The position numbers were made by a program, and so were the translations under genes. DNA of 64,000 nt from Natronorubrum halalkaliphilum (GTDB taxonomy: Archaea > Halobacteriota > Halobacteria > Halobacteriales > Natrialbaceae), in contig NZ_WUYX01000021.1 in NCBI RefSeq assembly GCF_009834785.1, forward strand, positions 1 to 64,000, given 5' to 3'. The number at the start of each line of letters is the position of its first letter. Position 1 is the first letter of the stretch. Positions 37,122-45,892 of this stretch are shown one piece after another. The notes under the pieces are model-generated. The model searched no databases. It was not told where the DNA came from and saw only the letters and a program-made list of their open reading frames with translations.

Positions 37122-38464
37122 GTGTCTTGGTTGTTATTCGTCGCACCGGCGGATGCCCGTGTCGCCGTTTCGATCGCCTGTTCGAGGTCGGCCAGGATGT
37201 CTTCGGGATCTTCGATCCCGACCGACATCCGAATAAGGTCGTCCGTCACGCCCGCTTCAGTCCGTTCCTCGGACGTTAGCTGGCCGTGGGTCGTGCTCGC
37301 CGGATGGATCACGAGCGTCTTCGCGTCGCCGATGTTCGCGAGGAACTGGGCGACCTCGACGCTCTCGCAGAAGACCTTGCCCGCTTCGTATCCACCCTCG
37401 AGGCCGAACGCGACCATTCCGCCGAAGTCCTCGAGATACCGCGAGGCGTTGTCGTGGGTCGGGTGGTCCTCGAGTCCCGGCTGAGTAACCCAGGCGACGT
37501 CCTCGTGATCGACGAGATAATCCGCGACGACGGAGGCGTTCTCGCAGTGTTTCGCGACCCGCAGGGGCATCGACTCGAGCCCCTGAAGGGTCTGCCAGGC
37601 GTCGAAGGGGGACTGTTGGTTGCCCAGACTGCGAAGCGACCGGTATCGTGCGGTCGCGGCGAAGGGGGCCTCCGAGAAGTCCCGCGAGAAATCGACGTCG
37701 TGGTAGGCGTGATTCGGGCCCGCGATCTCGTCGTAGCCGTGGTCGCCCCACGGGAAGGTACCGCCGTCGACGAGCACGCCGCCGACGGTGGTGCCGGAGC
37801 CGTGGAGCCACTTGGTCGTCGACTCCCAGACGACGTCGGCTCCGTGCTCGAGCGGCCGGCAGAGCGCGGGCGTCGCGAAGGTGTTGTCGACGACCAGGGG
37901 AACGCCGTTCTCGTGGGCGATCTCGGCGACGCGCTCGAAATCGGGCGTCACGAGCGAGGGGTTGCCGATCGTCTCGACGTGGACGAACGCGGTGTCCTCG
38001 TCGATGGCGTCCTCGTAGGCGTCGTACTCGAGGGTGGGCACGAACGTCGTCTCGATGTTTCGCCGGGACGCCGTCTTCGAAAAGTAGGCCGTCGTCCCGC
38101 CGTAGGTATCCGTCGAGCAGACCACGTTGTCGCCGGCCTCGGCGAGGATCAACACCGCGGAATCCAGTGCGGCCATGCCGCTGCCCGTCGCGACCGCGCC
38201 CGCGCCGCCCTCCAGCGAGGCGAGGCGATCCTCGAGGGTGGTGACGGTCGGGTTGGCGATTCGAGAGTAGATGTAGCCCTCGGCCTCGAGGGCGTAGAGA
38301 TCCGCAGCGGTGTCGGCGTCGTCGAAAACGTAGGACGTCGTCTGGTGGATCGGCGGTGCCATCGCTCCGGTCTCCGGGTCGGGAGACTGACCGGCGTGGA
38401 CGCTTCGCGTACCGAGTCCCCGCTCGGGACAGCCCGAATCGGCGTCGCTCTCGTCGTCGCTCAT
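37118..38464 (-). CDS. metY: O-acetylhomoserine sulfhydrylase (aminocarboxypropyltransferase)
   Basis: A 448-residue PLP enzyme of the Cys/Met metabolism family. PLP-binding Lys218 lies in [20 protein letters not shown] (65-73) and GSGMAAL (94-100) are family motifs. It makes homocysteine from O-acetylhomoserine and sulfide, directly after MetX. First gene of the metY-metX pair. ATG 38464 (MSDDES) is chosen; the open frame upstream is Cys-rich and unlike the family. Confidence 0.94.
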   Translation of the reverse strand: MSDDESDADSGCPERGLGTRSVHAGQSPDPETGAMAPPIHQTTSYVFDDADTAADLYALEAEGYIYSRIANPTVTTLEDRLASLEGGAGAVATGSGMAALDSAVLILAEAGDNVVCSTDTYGGTTAYFSKTASRRNIETTFVPTLEYDAYEDAIDEDTAFVHVETIGNPSLVTPDFERVAEIAHENGVPLVVDNTFATPALCRPLEHGADVVWESTTKWLHGSGTTVGGVLVDGGTFPWGDHGYDEIAGPNHAYHDVDFSRDFSEAPFAATARYRSLRSLGNQQSPFDAWQTLQGLESMPLRVAKHCENASVVADYLVDHEDVAWVTQPGLEDHPTHDNASRYLEDFGGMVAFGLEGGYEAGKVFCESVEVAQFLANIGDAKTLVIHPASTTHGQLTSEERTEAGVTDDLIRMSVGIEDPEDILADLEQAIETATRASAGATNNNQDT

Positions 38465-38629
38465 GTTTAGTATGCATACTACTCCACGCTCATATGCGTC
38501 GCAGTAACGGCAAAAACCGCAGACTAGAGAATACCACACACGAGCGATTCGGCGGCTCGAGGCCGATCTTACTACACGGATCCGTTACGGGCTCGAACGC
38601 TACTACTGGACGGCGATGTAACTCGCGTG

Positions 38630-38685
38630 GGCGGACGGACTTCCCGCCCCGGCGTCGCGCCGGGAGGTCGGTACAGCAGTCCGTC
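38630..38685. repeat. degenerate palindromic element of TACGG family
   Basis: The right end TACAGCAGTCCGTC, followed by TCA (38686-38688, complement of the lipoprotein stop TGA), matches the right ends of the intact copies. A GC-rich stem (CCGGCG / CGCCGG) lies inside. The left end is not recognisable, so the boundary is approximate. Confidence 0.5.
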
Positions 38686-39342
38686 TCACTCGTGTTCGAG
38701 GGACTCGAGCAGCGTCCGTACCGACCTCGATTCGGTCTCGAGTCCGGCGGCTTGCGGGGAGACCGCGACGCCGATCACGAAGTCGTCGCCGTGAGCCACG
38801 GGTTCGCTAAGCTGGAGAAACACGTCGAACGTCGCGCCGATATCGATCAGTCGGGCGCGAGCGAGATACCGGGTCAGCGTAGTCTCGGTGCCCAGAACCG
38901 AGATGGCGGTTTCGTCGACGTACCGGACGTCCTCGAGTTCGTCGTACCGGTCCTGAATCAACTCGACGAGTTCGTCCGTCGAGTACTCGCCGACGGGGTT
39001 GAACGTCCGGCCGAGAAACGAGATCTGTGGCGTGGTGAGCACCGAGACGACCGCCGCCTGCAGGCGCGTCAGTCCGATCGCATCGAGCGAAACCGCCCGA
39101 TCGTACTCGGCGTACCAGTTTCGGACCTCGATCGATCGCTCGATTCCGAACCGGCCGACGGTCCGCTCGACGACGAGTTCGTCGACGACGTGTTCACCGT
39201 AGCCGGTTTCCGAAAGCGCCGCTCGAGGGACGGACGCCGGTGACGACGCAAGCGACTCCCCGACGGCGTCGGTACAGCCGGCGACGGCCCCCGCGGCGGC
39301 GGTCGCCCCCATCGCGAGAACCTGTCGGCGCGTGACTGTCAT
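38686..39342 (-). CDS. Tat lipoprotein, DUF6517-like
   Basis: A 218-residue exported lipoprotein: Tat motif TRRQVLAMG and lipobox VAGC. The mature part (about 30-218) resembles haloarchaeal DUF6517 (from memory): repeated EVRNWYAEY, SFLGRTFNPV and STDELVELIQDRYDELEDVRYVDE segments suggest an alpha/beta surface domain. ATG 39342 is used since the Tat motif then lies at the N-terminus. Divergent from the MFS gene. Its stop TGA borders a degenerate palindromic element. Confidence 0.8.
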   Translation of the reverse strand: MTVTRRQVLAMGATAAAGAVAGCTDAVGESLASSPASVPRAALSETGYGEHVVDELVVERTVGRFGIERSIEVRNWYAEYDRAVSLDAIGLTRLQAAVVSVLTTPQISFLGRTFNPVGEYSTDELVELIQDRYDELEDVRYVDETAISVLGTETTLTRYLARARLIDIGATFDVFLQLSEPVAHGDDFVIGVAVSPQAAGLETESRSVRTLLESLEHE

Positions 39343-39465
39343 CGACAGGAACAGGTTGGCGAGCAACGAAAACGTATCGCTTCTGGGCGGAGCAGCCGGG
39401 GTGGACGACCGGGTGGATCGGCCGAGACGAACGACTTGATATTCACGTAGTGACAAGCACCCGGC

Positions 39466-40698
39466 GTGCACTCGAGTGACCGGGATCGGATCGTACTCGC
39501 CGCCGTCGTTTTCGCCGTGCTGTTCTCGCAGTTGCTGCTTTACCCGGGCGTCGCGACGCTGGTCGAGACGCTCGGAGCCGACGCGACCGCGTCACCGTTT
39601 GCCGCGTCCGCCCTCGACGCGAGCATGTGGTTTCTCGTCGCCGAGTTCGCCGCCTACGTCGCCTTCGTGGGCGTCTGGGGCGCCGCGAGCGATATGACGG
39701 GACGGCGCACGCCCTTCATCGTCGCCGGGGCACTGGCCGGCTCGGTCGGCTACGCTGCCCTCGCCGCCGTTCCGGCGATCGGATCGATCCCCTTCGAGGG
39801 CGTTCTCGTCCTGCGGGTCGCCCAGGGCGCGATGACGATCGGCGCGTTCTCGCTGACGATGACGATGTTGATGGATCTCGAGGGCGGCCACGGCCGAAAC
39901 ATGGGTGCGGCCGGGATCGCTATCGGGCTCGGAGCCGCCCTCGGCGCGCCCATCGGAGGCCAACTCACCGAACTCGACCCGCTCGCACCGCTGATCGGGG
40001 CCGCCGTCTTGCTCGTCTGTGTCGGCGGACTCGTCTCGATCGTCGAGGACCGAACACCGAGCCAACGCCGGACCGCTCGAGCGCTTGTCGACGGCGTGCG
40101 GAAACGGCCGACGCTGTCGATCCCCTACGCGTTCGGCTTCGTCGATCGGTTAACGGCCGGCTTTTTCGCGCTCGTCGGCACGCTCTACTTCCAGGAGACG
40201 TTCGGCCTCGATCCCGCCGCAACCGGCCTCTTGCTGGCGTGCTTTTTCGCCCCGTTCGCCCTGCTGCAGTATCCGATGGGCGCGCTCTCGGATCGGATCG
40301 GCCGAACGATCCCCATCGTCGTCGGCTCGCTGTGTTACGGCGTCGGGATCCTCGCCGTCGGTGCCGCACCGTCGGTCACCGCGGCGGCGATCGCGATGAT
40401 CACCGTCGGCGTTCTCGGAGCGCTGGTTTCGCCGGCAACCATGGCGCTCGTCACCGATATCGCCGCCGAGAGCGAACGTGGCGTCGCGATGGCCGGGTTC
40501 AACATCGCCGGCAGTCTCGGCTTTCTCGGCGGCTTTCTCATCGGCGGCACCGTCGCCAGCAGTTACGGCTACGGCCTCGCCTTCCTCACCGTCGGCAGTC
40601 TCGAGATCGCGATCGCCCTAATCGCCGTCCCCGCGTTTCTCCGGCTCTCGATCGGGCGAAACGAGCGTCTGGGGACGGAAGATCGCGGCGGCGCCTGA
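39466..40698 (+). CDS. MFS transporter
   Basis: A 410-residue major facilitator with about 12 helices. The loop-2/3 motif GAASDMTGRRTPF (about 72-84) and its second-half equivalent GALSDRIGRTIPIV (about 271-284) are clear. Drug-efflux or sugar-efflux families are possible; substrate unknown. GTG start at 39466, with a TTGATATT box about 27 bp upstream fitting a leaderless message. Confidence 0.9.
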   Translation: MHSSDRDRIVLAAVVFAVLFSQLLLYPGVATLVETLGADATASPFAASALDASMWFLVAEFAAYVAFVGVWGAASDMTGRRTPFIVAGALAGSVGYAALAAVPAIGSIPFEGVLVLRVAQGAMTIGAFSLTMTMLMDLEGGHGRNMGAAGIAIGLGAALGAPIGGQLTELDPLAPLIGAAVLLVCVGGLVSIVEDRTPSQRRTARALVDGVRKRPTLSIPYAFGFVDRLTAGFFALVGTLYFQETFGLDPAATGLLLACFFAPFALLQYPMGALSDRIGRTIPIVVGSLCYGVGILAVGAAPSVTAAAIAMITVGVLGALVSPATMALVTDIAAESERGVAMAGFNIAGSLGFLGGFLIGGTVASSYGYGLAFLTVGSLEIAIALIAVPAFLRLSIGRNERLGTEDRGGA

Positions 40699-40790
40699 CT
40701 GCTCTCGGGCAGATTTCGACCGGTCGGCGGTTGAGAACTACCACCCTGCTAACTTGGTATGGAACCGCATGACAGCGTCACGATAGAGGG

Positions 40791-40803
40791 TATTAATTTT
40801 TAT
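40791..40803 (+). promoter_or_regulatory. TATA box of the cupredoxin gene
   Basis: TATTAATTTTTAT is centred 27 bp before the tandem ATG start at 40824/40827, fitting a leaderless transcript. It is one of the strongest AT boxes in the window, suggesting a highly expressed gene. Confidence 0.6.
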
Positions 40804-40823
40804 GTGCTCAACCCTAACAACCG

Positions 40824-41294
40824 ATGATGGCACGAGATAACCCTATTACGCGGCGGACAGCGATGAAGCTCACGGGCGCAGCAGCGGCAACCGCACTCGT
40901 CGCCGGTTGTTCCGACGACGACGATAACGGCAACGGAAACGGTAACGGCAACGGCGGCTTCAACATGGAAGCCGGCGAAACGATCGAACTCAACGGCCTG
41001 ATCGGCGGCTGGGAAGGGATTTCGCCGGACGAAATCGCAGGCGAAGAGAATCCAACGCTCATCCTCGAGGACGGCGAGGACTACGAGATCGGCTGGCCAG
41101 AGGGCGACGGCAACGATCACAACATCGAGATCTGGGACGAAAACGACGAACTCGTCGAGGACTACCAGACCGACACGACCACCGATACCGAGCCCGACGA
41201 CCAGATGCTCGACATCACGGCCACCGAAGAGATGGCCTACTACGTCTGCGAACCCCACGACAACGCGATGCGCGGCGAAATCCAGGTCGAGTAA
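40824..41294 (+). CDS. halocyanin-like blue copper lipoprotein (cupredoxin)
   Basis: A 156-residue extracellular electron carrier. A Tat signal (ITRRTAMKLTG) leads to lipobox VAGC (Cys29), then an Asp/Asn/Gly linker (30-46). The cupredoxin fold has the four type-1 copper ligands: His99 (NDHNIEIW), Cys142, His145 and Met149 (YVCEPHDNAM). Such proteins pass electrons between respiratory complexes at the membrane surface. Two adjacent ATGs could start it; the promoter spacing suits either. Confidence 0.92.
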   Translation: MMARDNPITRRTAMKLTGAAAATALVAGCSDDDDNGNGNGNGNGGFNMEAGETIELNGLIGGWEGISPDEIAGEENPTLILEDGEDYEIGWPEGDGNDHNIEIWDENDELVEDYQTDTTTDTEPDDQMLDITATEEMAYYVCEPHDNAMRGEIQVE

Positions 41295-41483
41295 GCCGCT
41301 TTCACCGGACTGCAGTTTTTCGGCGTACCGCTACGCCCGACCGGCTTCGTTTCCGCACAACGACCGGTTTCGGTCTCGCTTTTCACGCCAACAGCCACGG
41401 GAGTGTCGGCGGCTTCAGCTCTGACGAGGCATCAAAAGTACCATACCACCTCGCGACCCAGTAGGCCCTATCAGGTGGATCAC

Positions 41484-42596
41484 GTGAGCAAGAAACGCGA
41501 ATACAAAGACGACTATCCCGAGAAGACGCTGTACATCCCGGGACCGACCGAGGTGCGCGAGGACGTCATCGAGGCGATGTGCGAGCCGATGTTCGGCCAC
41601 CGAATGGACCGGATGACGGACCTCTATACGACCGTCGTCGAGGACACAAAGGAGTTCCTCGGCACCGACAACGAGGTCGTCATCCTCACCGGTTCGGGGA
41701 CGGAGTTCTGGGAGGCGTCGACGCTAAACCTCGTCGACGAGAACATCCTCGTTCCGACCTGTGGCAGCTTCAGCGAACGCCACGCCAACGTCGCCGAGCG
41801 ACTGGGCAAAACCGTCGACCGTCTCGAGTACGAGTGGGGACAGGCAATCAAGCCCGAGGACATCCGCGAGGAACTCGAGTCCGGTACCACTGACTACGAC
41901 GTGGTTGCAACCGTGATGAACGAGAGTTCGACCGGCGTCCGCAATCCCATCGAAGAGATCGGCGACGTCGTCGCGGAGTACCCGGACACGTACTTCGTCG
42001 TCGACGCCGTCTCCGCGCTGGGTGGCGACTACGTTGACATCGACGACCACAACATCGACGTCATCTTCGCGTCGACCCAGAAGGCCTTCGCCATGCCTCC
42101 CGGATTGGCGGTCTGTGTCGTCAGCGACGACGCCTACGAGCGCGAACTCGAGAAGGAGTCGGCGTCGTGGTACGGCGGCTTCCAGCGCACGATCGACTAC
42201 TACGAGCGGAAGGGCCAGACCCACTCCACGCCCGCGATTCCGATCATGCTCGCGTATCGGAAACAGATGAAATACATGCTCGAGGAGGGCCACGACGCCC
42301 GCAGCGAGCGCCACCGCGAGATGGCCGAGTACGTCCGCGAGTGGGCCGACGAACACTTCGACATGTTCCCCGAGGAGGGCTACGAATCCCAGACGGTGGC
42401 CTGTATCGAGAACACCCAGGGGATCGACGTCGCCGAAACCATCGCAACCGTCGACGAGGAGTACGGGATGGTCTTTTCGAACGGCTACGGCTCACAACTC
42501 GGCGAGAAGACGTTCCGCATCGGTCACATGGGCGAACACGATCTCGAGTCGGTCCGGGAGTTGACCGACGCCATCGAAGACGTGGCCGGGTTGTGA
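41484..42596 (+). CDS. class V aminotransferase (alanine/serine-glyoxylate aminotransferase family)
   Basis: A 370-residue PLP enzyme. The Schiff-base lysine is about Lys200 in STQKAFAMPPG. LYIPGPTEVREDV and FGHRMDRM near the N-terminus fit the AgxT/serine-pyruvate aminotransferase branch. GTG 41484 (VSKKREYKDDYPEKT) is preferred to the ATG-like start at 41403, since the extra 27 residues look unlike protein. serA and serB are in the window but no serC-type gene is, so this could serve as the phosphoserine aminotransferase. That is inference. Confidence 0.88.
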   Translation: MSKKREYKDDYPEKTLYIPGPTEVREDVIEAMCEPMFGHRMDRMTDLYTTVVEDTKEFLGTDNEVVILTGSGTEFWEASTLNLVDENILVPTCGSFSERHANVAERLGKTVDRLEYEWGQAIKPEDIREELESGTTDYDVVATVMNESSTGVRNPIEEIGDVVAEYPDTYFVVDAVSALGGDYVDIDDHNIDVIFASTQKAFAMPPGLAVCVVSDDAYERELEKESASWYGGFQRTIDYYERKGQTHSTPAIPIMLAYRKQMKYMLEEGHDARSERHREMAEYVREWADEHFDMFPEEGYESQTVACIENTQGIDVAETIATVDEEYGMVFSNGYGSQLGEKTFRIGHMGEHDLESVRELTDAIEDVAGL

Positions 42597-42697
42597 ATTC
42601 TCGATATTTGTAACCGACTACCGAGGGAACGCTGGGCGACCGAACTGCCGCCGCGTGGCGAGGACACGTCGGCGATCACCGTCACCGTCGACGGCAG

Positions 42698-44068
42698 CTA
42701 CCCGAACAGTCCGCGAAGCCAGTCGAGGACGCCTGCGATCAGATCGACGACTCGCTCGAGTGTCGACGCGATTCGATCGAACAGCGACCCGGAACCACCA
42801 CTGTCGACGAACGAGCCGTCTCTGGTCTCCTCGCCGCCGTCTGTCGCGCGGTCGTCGCCGACCGCCGCGCGGGCGTCGACGAGTCCGTCGCCCTCCTCGC
42901 AGGTTCCGAGCACGGCCTCCGCCGTCTCGCCGAGGATCGCCCGAATCGAGTCGTTGGGTCCCGGCCCGTCCTCCTCGCGCGTCTGCCAGCAGAGCGCCGC
43001 AACGCCGGTGACGAACGGCGTGGCAACGCTCGTTCCGCTCGCTTCGGCGTACCGATTCCCGACGGTGGCCGAGGTGACCTCGGTTCCCGGTGCCAGCAGA
43101 TCGACGGCCGAACCGACGCTGCTGTAGGACGCCAGGGTGTCGTCTTCGTTCATCGCGGTGACCGCGACGACATCGGGGTGCGTGGCGGGATACTGCATCG
43201 TCTCGGCCTCGCAGGAGCCGTTGCCGGGATTGCCTTCGTTGCCGGCCGCACAGACGAGGAGGTGTCCCGCGGCGTTAGCGTCCTCGATCACCTGATCCAC
43301 TGTCGAACTGCTCGTCTCGCCGCCGAGGCTCATCGAGATCAGCTCGATATCGTTCGACAGACACCAGTCGATTCCGGCGACCAACTCGCTGTATCGGCCC
43401 CGTCCGTCGTCGTCGAGCACTTTTACGGCGTGGAGGTTCGCGCTCGGGGCTACCCCGACGACACCGAGGTCGTTGTCGGCCGCGCCGGCGACGCCCGCGA
43501 CGTGTGTCCCGTGGCCGTGGCGGTCTTCGTAGTCGCTCGAGAGGCCGTCGCGAGTGAAGTTCCGCCCGCCGGCGACCTCGAGGCTACAGTGATCCGACTC
43601 GATTCCCGTATCGAGAATTCCGACGTCGACGCCCGATCCGTCCGGTTCGACGGCGTCTGCACCGATCCGTTCGACGCCCCAAGACGGTCGCTGGCTCGGG
43701 TGCATCGAACAGTCGGATCCGCCGCCGGGGTTCAGGATATCCCGCAGCGACGGGGACCAGTCGGAGGGCAGCCTCGTCTCCTCGTCCTCCTCGACGGAGT
43801 CCACGCGACGGTCCTCGAGCAGCCTGGAGACCGCGCTCGTCGGCACGTCCGCGACCACGAACTCGAAGTTGTCGAACTCGAGGACCGTCTGCCCGCCGAC
43901 GGCCTCGATCACGCCGATGAGTTCGCCGATTCCGTCGAGCAGTCCCGTCCGCGGGTGAACGAACAGTCTGGTTCGGTCGGGCTCCGTCGCCGACGCGGAC
44001 GTACCGAGTACGCCGGCCGCGACGCCGGCCCCGACACCCTGGAGTAACCGTCGCCGACTGAGTTGCAT
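42698..44068 (-). CDS. halolysin-like subtilase (S8 protease), Tat-exported
   Basis: A 456-residue secreted serine protease. A Tat signal (LSRRRLLQG) is followed by an inhibitor-like propeptide (about 30-100). The catalytic triad is Asp153 (ILDTGI), His186 (HGHGTHVAG) and Ser347 (SGTSVATP), with oxyanion Asn277 (AAGNEG). After a Ser/Asp/Gly-rich stretch, the C-terminal ~30 residues form a strong amphipathic helix (FDRIASTLERVVDLIAGVL). The usual PPC-type extension is missing. ATG 44068 is chosen because the Tat motif then lies at the N-terminus. Confidence 0.92.
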   Translation of the reverse strand: MQLSRRRLLQGVGAGVAAGVLGTSASATEPDRTRLFVHPRTGLLDGIGELIGVIEAVGGQTVLEFDNFEFVVADVPTSAVSRLLEDRRVDSVEEDEETRLPSDWSPSLRDILNPGGGSDCSMHPSQRPSWGVERIGADAVEPDGSGVDVGILDTGIESDHCSLEVAGGRNFTRDGLSSDYEDRHGHGTHVAGVAGAADNDLGVVGVAPSANLHAVKVLDDDGRGRYSELVAGIDWCLSNDIELISMSLGGETSSSTVDQVIEDANAAGHLLVCAAGNEGNPGNGSCEAETMQYPATHPDVVAVTAMNEDDTLASYSSVGSAVDLLAPGTEVTSATVGNRYAEASGTSVATPFVTGVAALCWQTREEDGPGPNDSIRAILGETAEAVLGTCEEGDGLVDARAAVGDDRATDGGEETRDGSFVDSGGSGSLFDRIASTLERVVDLIAGVLDWLRGLFG

Positions 44069-44524
44069 GGGCGGGCCGACGAACAAGGACGGAATAAGTC
44101 TTCCGTGTACTGGTGACTGTCTGACGAGACGAGGTGTTCCAAGTTCTCGGGGACGACGGGTCCGCACTCGGAAGAACGGGTTCTCGAGAACGGTACCGAC
44201 GAAGACCGATCCGGTCCCGCCGAAACGCGCTGGTAGCGGTGAGTCTGGAATCCGAGGCGTCCAGCGTCGGCGAAATCAGGAAGAGGGACCCAGAGGCGCT
44301 ATCGACGCGGCGCTGTAAAAGTAACAGAGCGCTACAAAAACACCTGGGCAGTGGTGTCGGATTTGTAATATAACTATTCGGTATAGTTGATATGGAATAC
44401 CATGGTAACAGTTACAGGGCGTTAGGAGCTGTATATCCCTAATTTTCATGTGTGTCTAATGGTAACGTCTGCCGACTCCTACCAGAGATATGAAACTATA
44501 TGTGCCCCGAGATAGTAGGTGAGA
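44069..44524. other. AT-rich intergenic region between protease and small membrane-protein gene
   Basis: About 456 bp between divergent genes. The half from 44310 to 44520 is unusually AT-rich, with short inverted repeats: AACTAT-TCGGT-ATAGTT (about 44374-44390) and ACCATGGT (about 44399-44406). It holds at least the promoters of both neighbours and perhaps a regulator site. No RNA gene or palindromic element was recognised. Confidence 0.4.
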
Positions 44525-44845
44525 ATGAAACTGACCGGCCCCCATCCCGGAACCCAGTACCCACCCATGACACGATACTCAGCCCCTTCGTCCGACGGCA
44601 TCGCCCCGAAACCGTACGTCTACAATCAGTCGGTCGGTGGCGGGCTCGTCTTGATCGCTATCCTGTTCGGCCTGCTGGTCGCCGTCAGTCATCCGGTGTA
44701 CACCATGATGGCCGTCGGCGCAGTCGCCGTCGCCGTGTCGCTGTTTCGCGTGACCGCCGCGGTCGGCCGCCGACTCCACGGTCGGATGACGGAACTCGAC
44801 GTTCCGGGCGTCGGAACCGTCCAGATTCGCGTCACCGGCCGCTAA
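44525..44845 (+). CDS. two-helix membrane protein, unknown function
   Basis: About 106 residues from ATG 44525; a second ATG at 44567 (MTRYSAPSSDG) is the alternative start. Two hydrophobic helices (about 40-60 and 62-80) are followed by a basic stretch RRLHGRMTELDV and a beta-like tail. The CTATAT box at about 44495 lies about 27 bp before 44525, favouring that start and a leaderless message. Function unknown. Shortly after its TAA stop comes TTACGGACTGCTG, a weak resemblance to a TACGG-type end. Confidence 0.65.
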   Translation: MKLTGPHPGTQYPPMTRYSAPSSDGIAPKPYVYNQSVGGGLVLIAILFGLLVAVSHPVYTMMAVGAVAVAVSLFRVTAAVGRRLHGRMTELDVPGVGTVQIRVTGR

Positions 44846-45069
44846 CTGTTACGGACTGCTGACGAAACTACTCTCACTCGCTCTTCTCTTCTTCGCTCCG
44901 TTCGATTCCGATTCGGCAACGAACGTTCGATGTTCGATGTTCGATACCCGAGCGAGTCTCTATCGGACAGTCCGACGCCGACGGCGACAGCGCCGCCGCT
45001 CTCGAGATCGTTGGTTGCCCAGAACTCGGTTGGAAATCGAGCCTACCGACGCGTCGACCGCTGGCCGCG

Positions 45070-45360
45070 CTACTGAATGTGCCCTTCCCGCCGGAGCTGG
45101 TCGGCTTCGCTCTTCTCGTAGCGCCACGTGATGTCGGCCTTTTCGTCCTGCCAGTCCCAGGGCTCGACGAGTACGACATCGTCCTCGCGGATCCAGATGC
45201 GTTTTTGCATCTTGCCGGGAATGCGTGCAGTGCGCTCCTGGCCGTCCGCACAGCGTACCTTGACCCGATTCGCCCCGAGCATGTTGGTGACGGTCGCGAA
45301 GACCTCGTCGTCCTCAGGCATCCGGAGGTTCTTCCGACCACCCTCACCGTCGTCACTCAT
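45070..45360 (-). CDS. translation initiation factor aIF-1A
   Basis: A 96-residue S1/OB-fold initiation factor (archaeal IF1/eIF1A) that binds the 30S A site. [42 protein letters not shown] and [18 protein letters not shown] are hallmark stretches. Length and start (ATG 45360) fit the family. Essential translation gene. Confidence 0.96.
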   Translation of the reverse strand: MSDDGEGGRKNLRMPEDDEVFATVTNMLGANRVKVRCADGQERTARIPGKMQKRIWIREDDVVLVEPWDWQDEKADITWRYEKSEADQLRREGHIQ

Positions 45361-45486
45361 GGCTCGTACTTCGCATTCGAACGGTTTAATCCTTTATCGA
45401 TTTCAGTTGTGCGCCGCGACGCCGGCGGCGACTCCCGAAACCGGGAAACCACGCCGTTTATTTCCCTCGGCTGGCCACCCCTTCGT

Positions 45487-45666
45487 ATGCTGAAGAATCT
45501 CGGACCGCAGGGAATTGCGGGCCTCGTGATCGTTCTCGCCGGAATCGCACTTATCGCGTACCAGAGTCTCCTGATCGCCGCTGGCATGGCCCTCGTCCTC
45601 GCCGGCCTCGGTCTGGTCGTCAAGGCGCTGATCTCCGGGATGCTCCAGAGCTTCGGGATGTTTTGA
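45487..45666 (+). CDS. small membrane protein (59 aa), unknown function
   Basis: A 59-residue protein made almost wholly of two hydrophobic helices (about 9-26 and 29-48), ending MLQSFGMF. ATG 45487 lies in a gene-like context, and highly similar small proteins occur in other haloarchaea (possibly DUF7470, from memory). It is divergent from aIF-1A. No function known. Confidence 0.7.
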   Translation: MLKNLGPQGIAGLVIVLAGIALIAYQSLLIAAGMALVLAGLGLVVKALISGMLQSFGMF

Positions 45667-45812
45667 TCGACGGGATCGCCCCGTTTCTTGCCCTTCGACG
45701 CGTTTTGTCGCTTCGTCGCCACCAGCATCATCCGGGAAACACCCTCCAGTAGATCGACGTCGAAGAGTCCGCAGGTACTACGGCCGGTGGCCTCTCCGGA
45801 GTCCCCGCCTCA

Positions 45813-45892
45813 GACGGTTTACTGTACGTCATTTCCAGCGCAACCGCCGCCCGGGTCGCGGTTGTGCCGGTAAATCGTTACAGCAATCCGTA
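45813..45892. repeat. palindromic mobile-like element, TACGG family
   Basis: An 80-bp element flanked by TCA on both sides (45810-45812 and 45893-45895). The right TCA is the complement of the DUF460 gene stop codon TGA. Left end GACGGTTTACTGTA and inverted right end TACGGATTGCTGTAAC. The internal stem GCGCAACCGC / GCGGTTGTGC differs in sequence from other copies but keeps pairing. Confidence 0.8.

Noticed and set aside
44843-44866. A TACGG-type element end after the gene at 44525-44845
   Set aside because: TTACGGACTGCTG is similar to the element end, but there is no stem, no second end and no TNA flank, so it may be chance or a very old remnant.
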